Shown: in pieces, positions 19,958 through 28,843 of the stretch | Layout of the letters: the number at the start of each line of letters is the position of its first letter | Numbering within the stretch: position 1 is the stretch's first letter | Source: Ehrlichia chaffeensis str. Arkansas | GTDB lineage: Bacteria > Pseudomonadota > Alphaproteobacteria > Rickettsiales > Anaplasmataceae | Assembly: GCF_000013145.1 (NCBI RefSeq) | Contig: NC_007799.1 | Coordinates: 496,001 to 560,000, forward strand | Length of the DNA stretch: 64,000 nucleotides | Direction of reading: 5' to 3' | The notes under the pieces: model-generated | Seen by the model: the letters and a program-made list of their open reading frames with translations, nothing else | Told to the model about the DNA's origin: nothing | The model's database searches: none | Position numbers and translations under genes: made by a program

Positions 19958-20813
19958 TATTAATGCAGTAAAAGAATTGCGTAATTTGACAGGTGCTGGT
20001 GTTGGTGATTGTAAGGAAGCATTAAATTCTTGTGGTGGTGACATAGAAAAAGCAAAAAATTATCTTAGGGAGCAAGGTATTGCAAAAGCTTACAAAAAAT
20101 CTACTAAGGATGTATCAGATGGTTTAGTAGCAGTTCATGTTAATGGAAACCAAGGCGCAATTTTAGAAGTGAATTCGGAAACTGATTTTGTTGCTCGTAA
20201 TGAAAAATTTCAAAAATTGGTGTTAAATCTTGTTTCTTTAGCTAATCAGTATGCTGTTGAAGATATAGAAGATTTTTTAAAACATGAATATGTTAGTGGA
20301 ACTAGTATTCATGATGAAATTATGACTAATATTGCAGTAATAGGAGAAAATATTCATCTTAATAAAATAGGGTACTTATCTGTTAATGCTGGTGTTGTAG
20401 GTGGGTATATACATAGTCCTGTGGTTAATAATCTTGGTAAAATAGGAGCAATAGTTGCTTTAGAGTCTACTGCTGATAATGACAAATTAAATGTACTTGC
20501 AAGACAAATAGCTATGCATATTGTTGCTGCAAGACCAGAAGCATTATCTGTGGATCTTTTAGATAAAGATATTTTGGATAAGGAACGTGAAATTATAAAG
20601 AAGCAGGTCGACCAATTAAATAAACCAGTGTCAGTAGCAGAAAGAATAATAGATGGTAGAATAGCTAAATTTTACCAAGATGTTGTTTTATTAGAGCAGA
20701 TCTTTGTGATGGATAATCAATTAACAATTTCTGAATTAATAAAGAAAAAAGAATCAGAATTGGGTGCAAGTATTAATCTTGTAGGGTATAAGCTATTTGT
20801 CATTAGTAAATAA
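19947..20813 (+). CDS. tsf: Elongation factor Ts
   Basis: Guanine-nucleotide exchange factor for EF-Tu. N-terminal UBA-like domain ([19 protein letters not shown]), then the core with [15 protein letters not shown] that contacts EF-Tu; a dimerisation domain and C-terminal module follow. 288 residues. Perfect AGGAGG ribosome-binding site inside the end of rpsB. The conserved rpsB-tsf pair is co-transcribed. Confidence 0.97.
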   Translation: MKVDINAVKELRNLTGAGVGDCKEALNSCGGDIEKAKNYLREQGIAKAYKKSTKDVSDGLVAVHVNGNQGAILEVNSETDFVARNEKFQKLVLNLVSLANQYAVEDIEDFLKHEYVSGTSIHDEIMTNIAVIGENIHLNKIGYLSVNAGVVGGYIHSPVVNNLGKIGAIVALESTADNDKLNVLARQIAMHIVAARPEALSVDLLDKDILDKEREIIKKQVDQLNKPVSVAERIIDGRIAKFYQDVVLLEQIFVMDNQLTISELIKKKESELGASINLVGYKLFVISK

Positions 20814-21177
20814 TGCTATAAAGGTTAGTATTTTTATAGTTTAAATTTGTAGGACATGGTAGGTATACTATCTTAGTTGTTTATGGCTTGTATACAATTT
20901 TTATGTAGTTAGTGTATTTTATTATAGTAGCTGTATAATAATTTTTATACAGTTACTATGTATAATGCTTTTTATTAGGTTAACTGTATTTTGCTTTGTA
21001 TTAAGAATTAACATTGTGTATGTATTTCATTATATAGTTGACAATCTGTATTCTGTAGCATGAATTATACACGTACTTTTATATATTGCAGAATATATAT
21101 TAAAATTGATAAGATATTTATGTGTTTTTTGTAAAGCATTAATTTATAAGATAAAGAATATTGTTAAATGAGAGATT
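20814..21177. other. 364-bp gap after tsf
   Basis: Non-coding; contains the long hairpin listed separately and then AT-rich sequence leading to the DUF498 gene. No gene seen. Confidence 0.5.
20923..20960 (+). terminator. 16-bp hairpin after rpsB-tsf, probable terminator
   Basis: TATAGTAGCTGTATAA pairs with TTATACAGTTACTATG around a 6-base loop (20939-20944), with two G-U pairs. It is 110 bases after the tsf stop and is followed by a T-containing stretch (GCTTTTTATT). It is the strongest hairpin seen in the non-coding DNA. The stem is AT-rich, so it may instead be an RNA-processing site. Confidence 0.5.
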
Positions 21178-21540
21178 ATGGATATTACGCCTATTATTTG
21201 TGCTAATAAAAATGTAATTACTGGCTATGGTACAGGTGAGTTTTTTATAAATGATAATGTCTATTTGGGGTCTCACATAGTTTTTCCAAATAAAATTATT
21301 TCTTGTTTAGATCTTAATATTTTTAACTTAGAAAATATAATTGAATTATTGGATGAAACTTTAGATATAGTATTAATTGGCACTGGTAAAAATCATATAT
21401 TTTTGCCTAATGAAGTGAAAAACAATTTTTTAAAACGTGGTTTTAATATTGAATATATGTCTACAGGAGCAGTTTGCCGGACATATAATGTTCTATTATA
21501 TGAAGATAGAAATGTTTGTGCAGCGTTAATATCATTATAA
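21178..21540 (+). CDS. Mth938-like (DUF498) domain protein
   Basis: 120 residues. Matches the small DUF498/Mth938 family (related to mitochondrial NDUFAF3, a complex I assembly factor): central VLIGTGKNHIFLP and C-terminal MSTGAVCRTYNVLLYEDR are the family hallmarks. Function in bacteria is unproven; a role in respiratory-complex assembly is an inference from the mitochondrial homologue. It ends 6 bp before the ABC permease gene, so they form one unit. Confidence 0.82.
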   Translation: MDITPIICANKNVITGYGTGEFFINDNVYLGSHIVFPNKIISCLDLNIFNLENIIELLDETLDIVLIGTGKNHIFLPNEVKNNFLKRGFNIEYMSTGAVCRTYNVLLYEDRNVCAALISL

Positions 21541-21546
21541 GTTCTT

Positions 21547-22350
21547 ATGTTTTTTGAAATTATTAATGAATATTTTTTTGTTAATGGAATAATTGCTATA
21601 TTAATTGTGAGCTTAGTGACAGGATCACTAGGGTCATTTATGATATGGAAGAATCTTTCATATTTGGGGGATAGTATTTCTCATGCATCTATCTTGGGTG
21701 TAGCTTTAGCTGTATTGTTGGATATTAGTATATCTAGTGGAATTTTATGTATTTCTATTATTTTTGCGTTGTTGTTGTCTTATAGCATTAATAAAATCTA
21801 TTCTATAGATACGGTTTTAAATATTGTTACTAACGTTATTATGTCTTCAGGAATGATATTGTTATCTTTCTTCCCATCTGCAAGTAATAATATTATACAT
21901 TCGTTATTTGGGGATGTACTAATGTTAACTAATAGAGATCTTATAATAATGGCTTTAGTAGCATTGGTAATTATTACTCTTGTAATATATAGATGGAAAT
22001 ATTGGTTAATTATATCTGTAAGTAATGATTTGTCTGCATCTGAAGGTGTGAATGTAGGTTTTATAAAATTAGAATTTCTAGTGATATTATCTGTATTTAT
22101 TGCTTTTGCAGCTCAATTGGTAGGGATATTATTAATTACTGCTTTTTTAGTTATTCCTGCAGCAGCAGCAAGGTTGATGTCAAAAACACCACTACAAATG
22201 ATAGTAATTTCTACAATCATTTCTATATTTTCTGGTATAACAGGACTTCTATTATCTGAAAAATTCGATATTTTTCCTGGTCCTTTGATTATTATGGTGT
22301 CATTCCTATTTTTATTAGTGATGTACTGTATTAATAGATTAATAGATTAA
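21547..22350 (+). CDS. znuB: Metal ABC transporter permease, ZnuB type
   Basis: 267 residues, eight or so hydrophobic helices, ABC-3 family. The N-terminal segment LGSFMIWKNLSYLGDSISHA and the later LVGILLITAFLVIPAAAARL are the family's conserved blocks. It forms the inner-membrane channel for zinc (or manganese). The ATPase and binding protein are not adjacent, a scattered arrangement common in Rickettsiales. The metal cannot be decided from sequence. Confidence 0.88.
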   Translation: MFFEIINEYFFVNGIIAILIVSLVTGSLGSFMIWKNLSYLGDSISHASILGVALAVLLDISISSGILCISIIFALLLSYSINKIYSIDTVLNIVTNVIMSSGMILLSFFPSASNNIIHSLFGDVLMLTNRDLIIMALVALVIITLVIYRWKYWLIISVSNDLSASEGVNVGFIKLEFLVILSVFIAFAAQLVGILLITAFLVIPAAAARLMSKTPLQMIVISTIISIFSGITGLLLSEKFDIFPGPLIIMVSFLFLLVMYCINRLID

Positions 22351-22438
22351 TATTTATATTTAATTTTAGTACTAGGGTAGTTTTTTTTAAAAATTATGCT
22401 AGAATTAGTATAATATTATAAATAATGTAAGTAATACT

Positions 22439-23314
22439 ATGTCATCTTTTAAAAATTTAATTATCCGTACTACTGGTTTTGTTATAGGTTCTCTATTATT
22501 GATATTTAGCATTAATATGTTAATGCGACGTTGTAGTAAAAGGAGTAATAATGTTTCTATAGCTGTGATTTTATTGTTTAGTATTGGAATTACTGTTTTT
22601 TTTCAAATATATGGTAGGAATGAACATTCATTAACATTTGTTAATATTAAAATGTATGTGATGCTATTGGCTAGTAGTTTAATAATGTTTTGTATTGCTA
22701 ATTTAGTGTTGAGAAAAGAAAGTGAATGTTATTCCAAATTTAGAGAGCAAAATAAGAAAATTTATTTTTTGAAAATTGATATAGCTAATTTAGAAATACA
22801 ACTTAATATTATGAAAAGGGAAATAGAATGGTTTTTTGATAATTTATGTTCTGATACTAAAATTTGCGTTGATATAAAACAAGAGTACTTATTGCCAGCT
22901 AATAAGAAATTTTATGATATTGGTTTTTTATGCAAAACAGCAAAATTTGTTACCTTTAGTATAGCATTAGTAGTATTTTTGTGTGAGTCTTTTTATAGTG
23001 TTCTTAGTCAGAAATTTGATTTGGTTGGATTATTTATGTATTATGTGTTAATATCATTATTTCTGTTTACATTTATAATAGATCGGTTAGCTCTTTATAG
23101 TGAAAAGAACTATAAATCTATCAGTCAGAATAGTAAGAGTATTATTGATACTTTAAATACTGAATTAAATGTGAAAAAGAGAATGTATACTGTTTTATTA
23201 CAAGAAGTCTCAAAATATAACATACTTACTGAGAAAGAATTAGTAAATGAAAACAATATTCGTACATTAGAAAAGTATAAAAATAAAATATTTGATATTT
23301 TAGATAGAGTTTAA
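22439..23314 (+). CDS. Membrane protein with coiled coils, unknown function
   Basis: 291 residues, family not recognised. Hydrophobic helices at about residues 8-28, 40-58 and 70-92, then a charged helix (~95-140) with heptad-like Leu/Ile spacing (KIYFLKIDIANLEIQLNIM), two more membrane helices (~170-220), and a Lys/Asn-rich helical tail. It starts 88 bp after the znuB-type gene on the same strand, so it may share its transcript. Base and codon use are like its neighbours. Likely an Anaplasmataceae-specific inner-membrane protein. Confidence 0.65.
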   Translation: MSSFKNLIIRTTGFVIGSLLLIFSINMLMRRCSKRSNNVSIAVILLFSIGITVFFQIYGRNEHSLTFVNIKMYVMLLASSLIMFCIANLVLRKESECYSKFREQNKKIYFLKIDIANLEIQLNIMKREIEWFFDNLCSDTKICVDIKQEYLLPANKKFYDIGFLCKTAKFVTFSIALVVFLCESFYSVLSQKFDLVGLFMYYVLISLFLFTFIIDRLALYSEKNYKSISQNSKSIIDTLNTELNVKKRMYTVLLQEVSKYNILTEKELVNENNIRTLEKYKNKIFDILDRV

Positions 23315-23660
23315 TACACATTACTCAATTTAATTGTAAAGTGAAAAAATGTATTTTATAATAGGTGATCTCATATAATTTTTTTATACTGCATAGTTTA
23401 ATTTTATAAAATTTTTGATTGAAGATATATAAATGTTTGCATAATTAACATTTTAGTTTACTATTTCACTCTGAACATGTAACTTACGTAAATTATATAG
23501 TATACGTTAAATAATGAGAGAAATTATATATGTAAGAATTAAGAGTCTATAGGGTTTGTTTATATTGATACTTTACTTTTTATCATAATATTATATAAAT
23601 CTGTTTATGTAAGCAGTGTATGAATTGAAATAGCTATATAAAGTACCTTACATAGTTTTG

Positions 23661-23693
23661 TTTGATAGTATCAAAGTTAAAAAGTAGTATAAT
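23661..23693 (+). promoter_or_regulatory. Dyad TTTGATA-G-TATCAAA with nearby TATAAT, petABC upstream
   Basis: Perfect 7-base inverted repeat around one base (23661-23675), overlapping a TTGATA that resembles a -35 box, followed by TATAAT at 23688. The 20-base spacing is longer than ideal. It could be an operator. Inferred from sequence only. Confidence 0.3.
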
Positions 23694-23732
23694 GTTACTG
23701 TATAAAATGGGTAGTAAATTAATAAAATGTAC

Positions 23733-23760
23733 TTGTATAACCTGATATTGCTTTTATAAT
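23733..23760 (+). promoter_or_regulatory. Candidate petABC promoter
   Basis: TTGTAT at 23733, a 16-base spacer, then a perfect TATAAT at 23755-23760. Transcription would begin about 50 bases before the petA ATG. The -35 match is weak. Confidence 0.35.
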
Positions 23761-23816
23761 GTAGCCTAGTGTTATGCATTTTAGTATTATCTATGTTGTA
23801 ATGTTGAAGGGTAATT

Positions 23817-24380
23817 ATGAATAATGATGAGGATAAATACTCTGTATTTAAGACAAAAGTTAAAAGACGAGATTTTTTAGGCTTGACTACTTTATCTATG
23901 GCAGGTATTGGGTTGTTTTCATCAGTATATCCCTTGATAAAATTTTTAAGTCCATCTGCAGAAGTTATAGCACAGTCTACTGTTGAAGTAAATTTATCAG
24001 ATATTAAAGAAGGGAAAACTAAAGTTATAAAGTGGCAAGGTAAGCCTGTCTTTATACGTAAACGTACTACACAAGAGATAGAAGAAGCCAGAGCTGTAAA
24101 AATAGATAGTTTGCGGGATCCACAGTCTGATCAAGAGCGTACTCATCAAGGAAGGGAAGAATGGTTAATAATGGTAGGTATTTGTACACATTTAGGATGT
24201 GTTCCAGTTGAAGTAGATGATGGAAAGAAAGGTTGGTATTGTCCTTGTCATGGTTCTAAATATGATACGTCTGGAAGAATTATTAGTGGGCCTGCACCAC
24301 TTAATCTTCCTGTTCCTGATTACTATTTTTCTCAAAAAGACGTTATTGTTATAGGAGTGAAGGGAACTGATGTTGCATAA
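23817..24380 (+). CDS. petA: Ubiquinol-cytochrome c reductase, Rieske iron-sulfur subunit
   Basis: [2Fe-2S] subunit of respiratory complex III. N-terminal twin-arginine motif KRRDFLGLTT and one membrane helix (residues ~20-45). Cluster ligands in CTHLGCVP and CPCHGSKYD, followed by SGPAPLNLPVP. 187 residues. First gene of the petABC operon; petB begins 24 bp later. The twin-arginine motif implies folded export via Tat. Confidence 0.97.
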   Translation: MNNDEDKYSVFKTKVKRRDFLGLTTLSMAGIGLFSSVYPLIKFLSPSAEVIAQSTVEVNLSDIKEGKTKVIKWQGKPVFIRKRTTQEIEEARAVKIDSLRDPQSDQERTHQGREEWLIMVGICTHLGCVPVEVDDGKKGWYCPCHGSKYDTSGRIISGPAPLNLPVPDYYFSQKDVIVIGVKGTDVA

Positions 24381-24404
24381 ATATAAGGTAAGAGGTATTA
24401 GTTA

Positions 24405-25631
24405 ATGTCTGAACATGACAATATAAAAAAAACGGAAGGGCGTGGCATTAGGGCTTGGATAGAATATAGAATGCCGATTGGTGCTTTTTTAAAAGAGTTA
24501 GCTTCATATCAGGTACCTAAGAACCTGAATTATGCTTGGAATTTTGGTTCTCTTGCTGGTATTGCACTAATGCTACAGATTATCACAGGGATATTTTTAG
24601 CAATGCATTACACACCACATGTTGCACATGCATTTAGTAGTGTAGAGAGGATAATGCGTGATGTTAATTATGGTTGGTTAATAAGATATACTCATGCTGT
24701 AGGTGCTTCATTCTTTTTTATAGTTGTGTATATACATATATTACGTGGTTTATATTATGGTTCTTATAAAAGTCCTAGAGAATTAGTTTGGTTTGTTGGT
24801 ATTTTTATCTTTTTTGCAATGATGGCTACAGCATTTATGGGATATGTATTACCATGGGGGCAAATGAGTTTTTGGGGTGCAACTGTAATTACTAACTTGT
24901 TTTCTGTTATACCTTTAATTGGTCAGGATGTAGTACAATGGCTATGGGGTGGTTTTTCTGTTGATAATCCTACGTTGAATAGATTTTTTGCGTTACATTA
25001 TTTGTTACCTTTTATTATTGTGATGCTTGCTTCATTACATGTTATAGCATTGCACAGGTTTGGATCAGGTAATCCGAGTGGAATAGAAGTAAAATCTAGT
25101 AAAGACACTATTCCAATTTATCCTTACTTTATTGTTAAAGATTGTATAACATTTGGTATATTTTTTATTCTTTTATTTTTGTTTGTATTTTATATTCCAA
25201 ATTACTTAGGGCATCCAGATAATTATATTGAAGCTGATCCTATGGTGACACCTGCTCATATAGTTCCTGAATGGTACTTTTTGCCTTTTTATGCTATGTT
25301 GCGTTCTATTCCTAATAAATTATTAGGGGTAGTTACTATGATTGGCTCTATAGCAGTGTGGTTTTTGTTACCTGTATTAGATAAATGTAAGGTCAAGAGT
25401 GGTAGTCATCGTCCGATTTTTAGAATCTTTTATCTGTTCTTTGTAGTGAATTTTTGTTTTTTAGCTTGGCTTGGTGGACAAGAAGTAAGAGAACCATTTG
25501 TAACACTTAGTAGATTATCTACATTATATTATTTCTCATATTTTTTTATTGTGTTGCCTATATTGTCTAAGTATGAAAAGCCAGTTGTGCTTCCAAAAAC
25601 GATAAGTGATGCAGTGCCGGAGATGAAATAA
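24405..25631 (+). CDS. petB: Cytochrome b of the bc1 complex
   Basis: 408 residues, eight membrane helices, binds two b hemes and forms the quinol sites. The haem-ligand His pairs sit in the HAVGASFFF and HIL region (helix B) and [16 protein letters not shown] (helix D). The Qo-site motif is [12 protein letters not shown]. The full-length (non-split) cytochrome b is normal for alphaproteobacteria. Its stop overlaps the petC start. Confidence 0.97.
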   Translation: MSEHDNIKKTEGRGIRAWIEYRMPIGAFLKELASYQVPKNLNYAWNFGSLAGIALMLQIITGIFLAMHYTPHVAHAFSSVERIMRDVNYGWLIRYTHAVGASFFFIVVYIHILRGLYYGSYKSPRELVWFVGIFIFFAMMATAFMGYVLPWGQMSFWGATVITNLFSVIPLIGQDVVQWLWGGFSVDNPTLNRFFALHYLLPFIIVMLASLHVIALHRFGSGNPSGIEVKSSKDTIPIYPYFIVKDCITFGIFFILLFLFVFYIPNYLGHPDNYIEADPMVTPAHIVPEWYFLPFYAMLRSIPNKLLGVVTMIGSIAVWFLLPVLDKCKVKSGSHRPIFRIFYLFFVVNFCFLAWLGGQEVREPFVTLSRLSTLYYFSYFFIVLPILSKYEKPVVLPKTISDAVPEMK

Positions 25632-26389
25632 TGATATTAATGCGGTTTCTTCTTATAGTTTATTTTGTTTGTGTGTCATTTGTATGTGCTGCAGAAGAAT
25701 TTAAACATCTATCTCCTAAGAAAATTAATTGGAAATTCGATGGTATATTAGGTTCATTTGATAAACAGTCTATACAGCGTGGTTATCAGGTGTATAGAGA
25801 AGTATGTTCATCTTGTCATTCTATGAAAAGAATAGCATTTCGTAATTTACGTGATGTAGGATTTTCTGAAGAAGAAGTAAAAGCTATTGCAGCATCATAT
25901 CAGGTTTTAGATGGACCAAATGATATTGGTGAAATGTTTGAACGTCCAGGAATTAAATCAGATTACTTTATTCCTCCTTTTCCTAATAAAGAAGCTGCTA
26001 TGGCTGCTAATAAAGGTGCATTTCCACCTGATTTGTCTTTGATAATTAAAGCGAGACATAATGGTGCTAATTATTTATATTCTTTATTAACTGGCTATGA
26101 AAGTCATGATCCTGATGAAAGTGGATTATATACTAATCCTTATTTTACTACTGGAAAAATGTCTATGGCTCCTCCACTGTCTGATGGTTTGGTACAATAC
26201 ACAGATGGTACAGATTCTAAAGTGGAGAATATGGCTTATGATGTAGTTAATTTTTTACAGTGGGCAGCTGAGCCTGAGATGGAAACCCGTAAAAAATTAG
26301 GAATCAAGGTTATTAGTTTCTTATTAGTGTTGACAATTTTTGTAATACTCGCAAATAAAAGATTATGGAAAGATCTTTATAAGAAATAA
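25631..26389 (+). CDS. petC: Cytochrome c1
   Basis: 252 residues. Signal peptide (MRFLLIVYFVCVSFVCAAE), covalent haem motif CSSCHSM near residue 49-55, the axial Met region in GKMSMAPPLSDGLVQY, and a C-terminal anchor helix (VISFLLVLTIFVILANKRLW). Passes electrons from the Rieske protein to cytochrome c. Last gene of petABC. Confidence 0.97.
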   Translation: MILMRFLLIVYFVCVSFVCAAEEFKHLSPKKINWKFDGILGSFDKQSIQRGYQVYREVCSSCHSMKRIAFRNLRDVGFSEEEVKAIAASYQVLDGPNDIGEMFERPGIKSDYFIPPFPNKEAAMAANKGAFPPDLSLIIKARHNGANYLYSLLTGYESHDPDESGLYTNPYFTTGKMSMAPPLSDGLVQYTDGTDSKVENMAYDVVNFLQWAAEPEMETRKKLGIKVISFLLVLTIFVILANKRLWKDLYKK

Positions 26390-26828
26390 ATGTACTTTTA
26401 TAACATTTTTCTAATGAAGTGTTTTTTTTGCTAATGTTCTGATCTTATAATGATTGATTTAGACAGTTACATGTTAATTATGTAGATGATAAATCTTGTT
26501 ACTTAAATTAAGTGCTTAATTTCAATGTAATAAAAGACCTTATTTTCAGCTTGTTAATGTATGATTTTTTTATCTAGCAAATTAGGGTGCATACTAGAAT
26601 AAATTCCTAGTATTATAAGGTATATTTTATTAATTTCTTAATATTTAAAATATGTTATACAGTATACTATATTATGTTAAAACATAATAAATTGTATTTT
26701 TTAGGATAATTAGAGCAATTTTATCATTGATAATACTTTTTAGTAAGTATATATATCATATATCATAATATTATTGCTGTTTTAGCAATAGTGTAATTAG
26801 TGTAGTGTGTAACTAATTGGGTGTGTTT
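26390..26828. other. About 430-bp gap between petC and the first surface-protein gene
   Basis: Non-coding. A run of eight T's follows petC near 26422. Just before the next gene are two small hairpins in its presumed leader: TATTGCT/AGCAATA (26772-26790) and AATTAG/CTAATT (about 26795-26818). They could modulate translation or be chance. Confidence 0.4.
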
Positions 26829-28298
26829 ATGAAAAATCTTTTTGTGATTTCTGCTTTTACTTCTCTGTTAATGATGTCTTCCTATAATGCTTTTTCTGAT
26901 GAAATATTAGATGGTATTTTTGGAAGTAATAATAAATTTATAAATAATACTAAGAATTCATTTTCAGGAATTAATAATAAGGCGTTGGTAAAAGGTGGAC
27001 GTATTAAATTTGCTGGTGATATGATATCTTATACTTGGTATTCAAGTGATGATACTAGGAATTCGAATAAATTTAGTAGGGTTAGTAAGCGTTTTGATAT
27101 AGATACGGGAGGGAATATTAATAATGTTGGTGCTAAGCATGATGGTATGTTTAGTATTGAAATTGATTCAAATCCGGATAAACATGGAATTGTATATGGA
27201 GCATATTCTCAAATAAATATCCCACATGTCGCAGGAAAAAGTTTTGGTAATAATGCTGCATTTAATAGAGGATCAAAAATATTTGCTAAAACTCCTTATG
27301 GTAACTTTTCAGTTGGATATCAGGAAGGTGTAGAGTCCATGATGAAATTAAATGCTTTTAGTATAGTTGCTGGTGATGATTCTAATATATGGACAAAGCA
27401 TTTAAGGAATATTCTGCATGAAAAAAAAGATGGTCAAAGTGGTTATTCAGTATATTATTTCAATTTTAACTCTGGGTTATATAGTGAAAGTTTATTTCGT
27501 AATAGTGACAATATTGTTTTTGATGACATAGACTATTATTTAGGAACTGGTATTATTTCTAGGAGTTTTATTAATAATTTGCCATTTAGGTTATCTTATC
27601 AATCACAGAATTTTATGGGATTAAGGTTTGGAGTAAGTTACTCTCCTTTTGGGTATGATCAGAGATTGTTTGAATTACAAAAAGATCGAAACAGTGATAC
27701 TTTAATTTTGGTTGGGCCAAGGTATAGACATATTGTTAGTGGAGGTATTTCTTATACTTATAATATTAAAAATTTAAAATTTAGTGCTTCCGTGATAGGT
27801 GAATATGGTGATGAAGAGCATGATTATAAAGCGCACTATAATAGATATTATAGGCATAATACATTAAAGGCAGTATCCATTGGTTGGAATGTTGGTTACG
27901 ATAAAATAGAATTAGCAGGGTCTTATGGAAAATTGAATAGTGCTGGAATTCCTTATGATAAGTGTGTTATACATGGAGTTCCTTATGAGTATGTATATAG
28001 GAGTGTTATTCACTGGCTGTATTTGAAAGACATGGATTACTATTGGGATATAGGTATTGCTTATAAGTATGCACCTTTAAGTCTAAGTGTTATTTACTTT
28101 ATGAGTAATAGGGTTGGTAATGAATTAAGTGATGTAAATGTAGGCATTGAATATGATATTTTAAAATATAGCGGTTTTAAGAGTAGTTTGTTTGCTAATT
28201 ACAATTATTATACTTTTCGCCAATTTAGTGACACTTATAGGATTCATGTGAATGGTAAGGGCAGTATATTGTTAGTGGGTGCAAAGTTAAGTTTTTAA
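26829..28298 (+). CDS. Porin-like outer-membrane surface protein, paralog 1
   Basis: Signal peptide MKNLFVISAFTSLLMMSSYNAFS; the upstream in-frame TTG (26817) is less likely than this ATG. About 489 residues of alternating beta-strand character ending in a terminal aromatic strand (LLVGAKLSF), as in outer-membrane barrels. Shares with the next two genes the blocks AFNRGSKIFAKTPYGNFSVGYQEGVESMMK, SGLYSE, and INNLPFRLSYQSQNFMGLRFG. First of three tandem paralogs. The family resembles Ehrlichia Esp and Anaplasma Asp surface proteins (from memory); a channel role is inferred. Confidence 0.82.
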   Translation: MKNLFVISAFTSLLMMSSYNAFSDEILDGIFGSNNKFINNTKNSFSGINNKALVKGGRIKFAGDMISYTWYSSDDTRNSNKFSRVSKRFDIDTGGNINNVGAKHDGMFSIEIDSNPDKHGIVYGAYSQINIPHVAGKSFGNNAAFNRGSKIFAKTPYGNFSVGYQEGVESMMKLNAFSIVAGDDSNIWTKHLRNILHEKKDGQSGYSVYYFNFNSGLYSESLFRNSDNIVFDDIDYYLGTGIISRSFINNLPFRLSYQSQNFMGLRFGVSYSPFGYDQRLFELQKDRNSDTLILVGPRYRHIVSGGISYTYNIKNLKFSASVIGEYGDEEHDYKAHYNRYYRHNTLKAVSIGWNVGYDKIELAGSYGKLNSAGIPYDKCVIHGVPYEYVYRSVIHWLYLKDMDYYWDIGIAYKYAPLSLSVIYFMSNRVGNELSDVNVGIEYDILKYSGFKSSLFANYNYYTFRQFSDTYRIHVNGKGSILLVGAKLSF

Positions 28299-28843
28299 AT
28301 TTTCATTATTTTAGAAAGATGTTGTTATCATGTAAAACTATAGTTTTTGTTTAATACTTTTATTAGTAATCACAGTGTAGTTATATGTAATAAGCAGTAC
28401 TAAGAGATATAATATATTGTTTTGATTAGTTATATATTTTGAAATGTCTAGTATGTTATTGAAAGTATTTGCAGTTTCTTTAGATCATACATAATGTAAA
28501 TCTCAGGGCTCATAGTATATTTTGATATTTCTAATAATAGTGTAGTGATTTTATATTCTGTTTTTTTACCTATTAATTTATTGTTGTTTTTTACGTATTA
28601 TGGTATTGCCATGTAGTAGAGATTCTGTTCTTTACTACTTCTTTTACTTCATATGCTAAGTGTGTCCAATATTTTATAATTTTGTTTTTAATGGATATAA
28701 TTATTTTTTTTAACATTATTTGTCATTATTTATGATAATGCCTCCAGTATTAACTAATATTCTAGTAAAAATTGTATAAAGTACTTTACTTACTATTATT
28801 TGGTGATTAATATCTAACTTACTTAATACTAGATGGTTATGTT
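28299..28843. other. 545-bp gap between surface-protein paralogs 1 and 2
   Basis: Non-coding; no gene in six frames. Includes a perfect 12-bp palindrome TAAAGTACTTTA (28777-28788) about 55 bases before the next ATG. The long gap suggests each paralog has its own promoter. Confidence 0.45.
28777..28788. promoter_or_regulatory. 12-bp perfect palindrome upstream of paralog 2
   Basis: TAAAGTACTTTA is its own reverse complement and lies in the position expected for a regulator site near the promoter of the 73-kDa paralog. Chance occurrence in AT-rich DNA is possible. Confidence 0.25.

Larger units (their letters stand above)
23315..23816. other. 502-bp gap upstream of petABC
   Basis: Non-coding. 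Contains a 7-1-7 dyad at 23661-23675 and two TATAAT hexamers (23688-23693 and 23755-23760) that are candidates for the petABC promoter. No gene seen. Confidence 0.5.
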
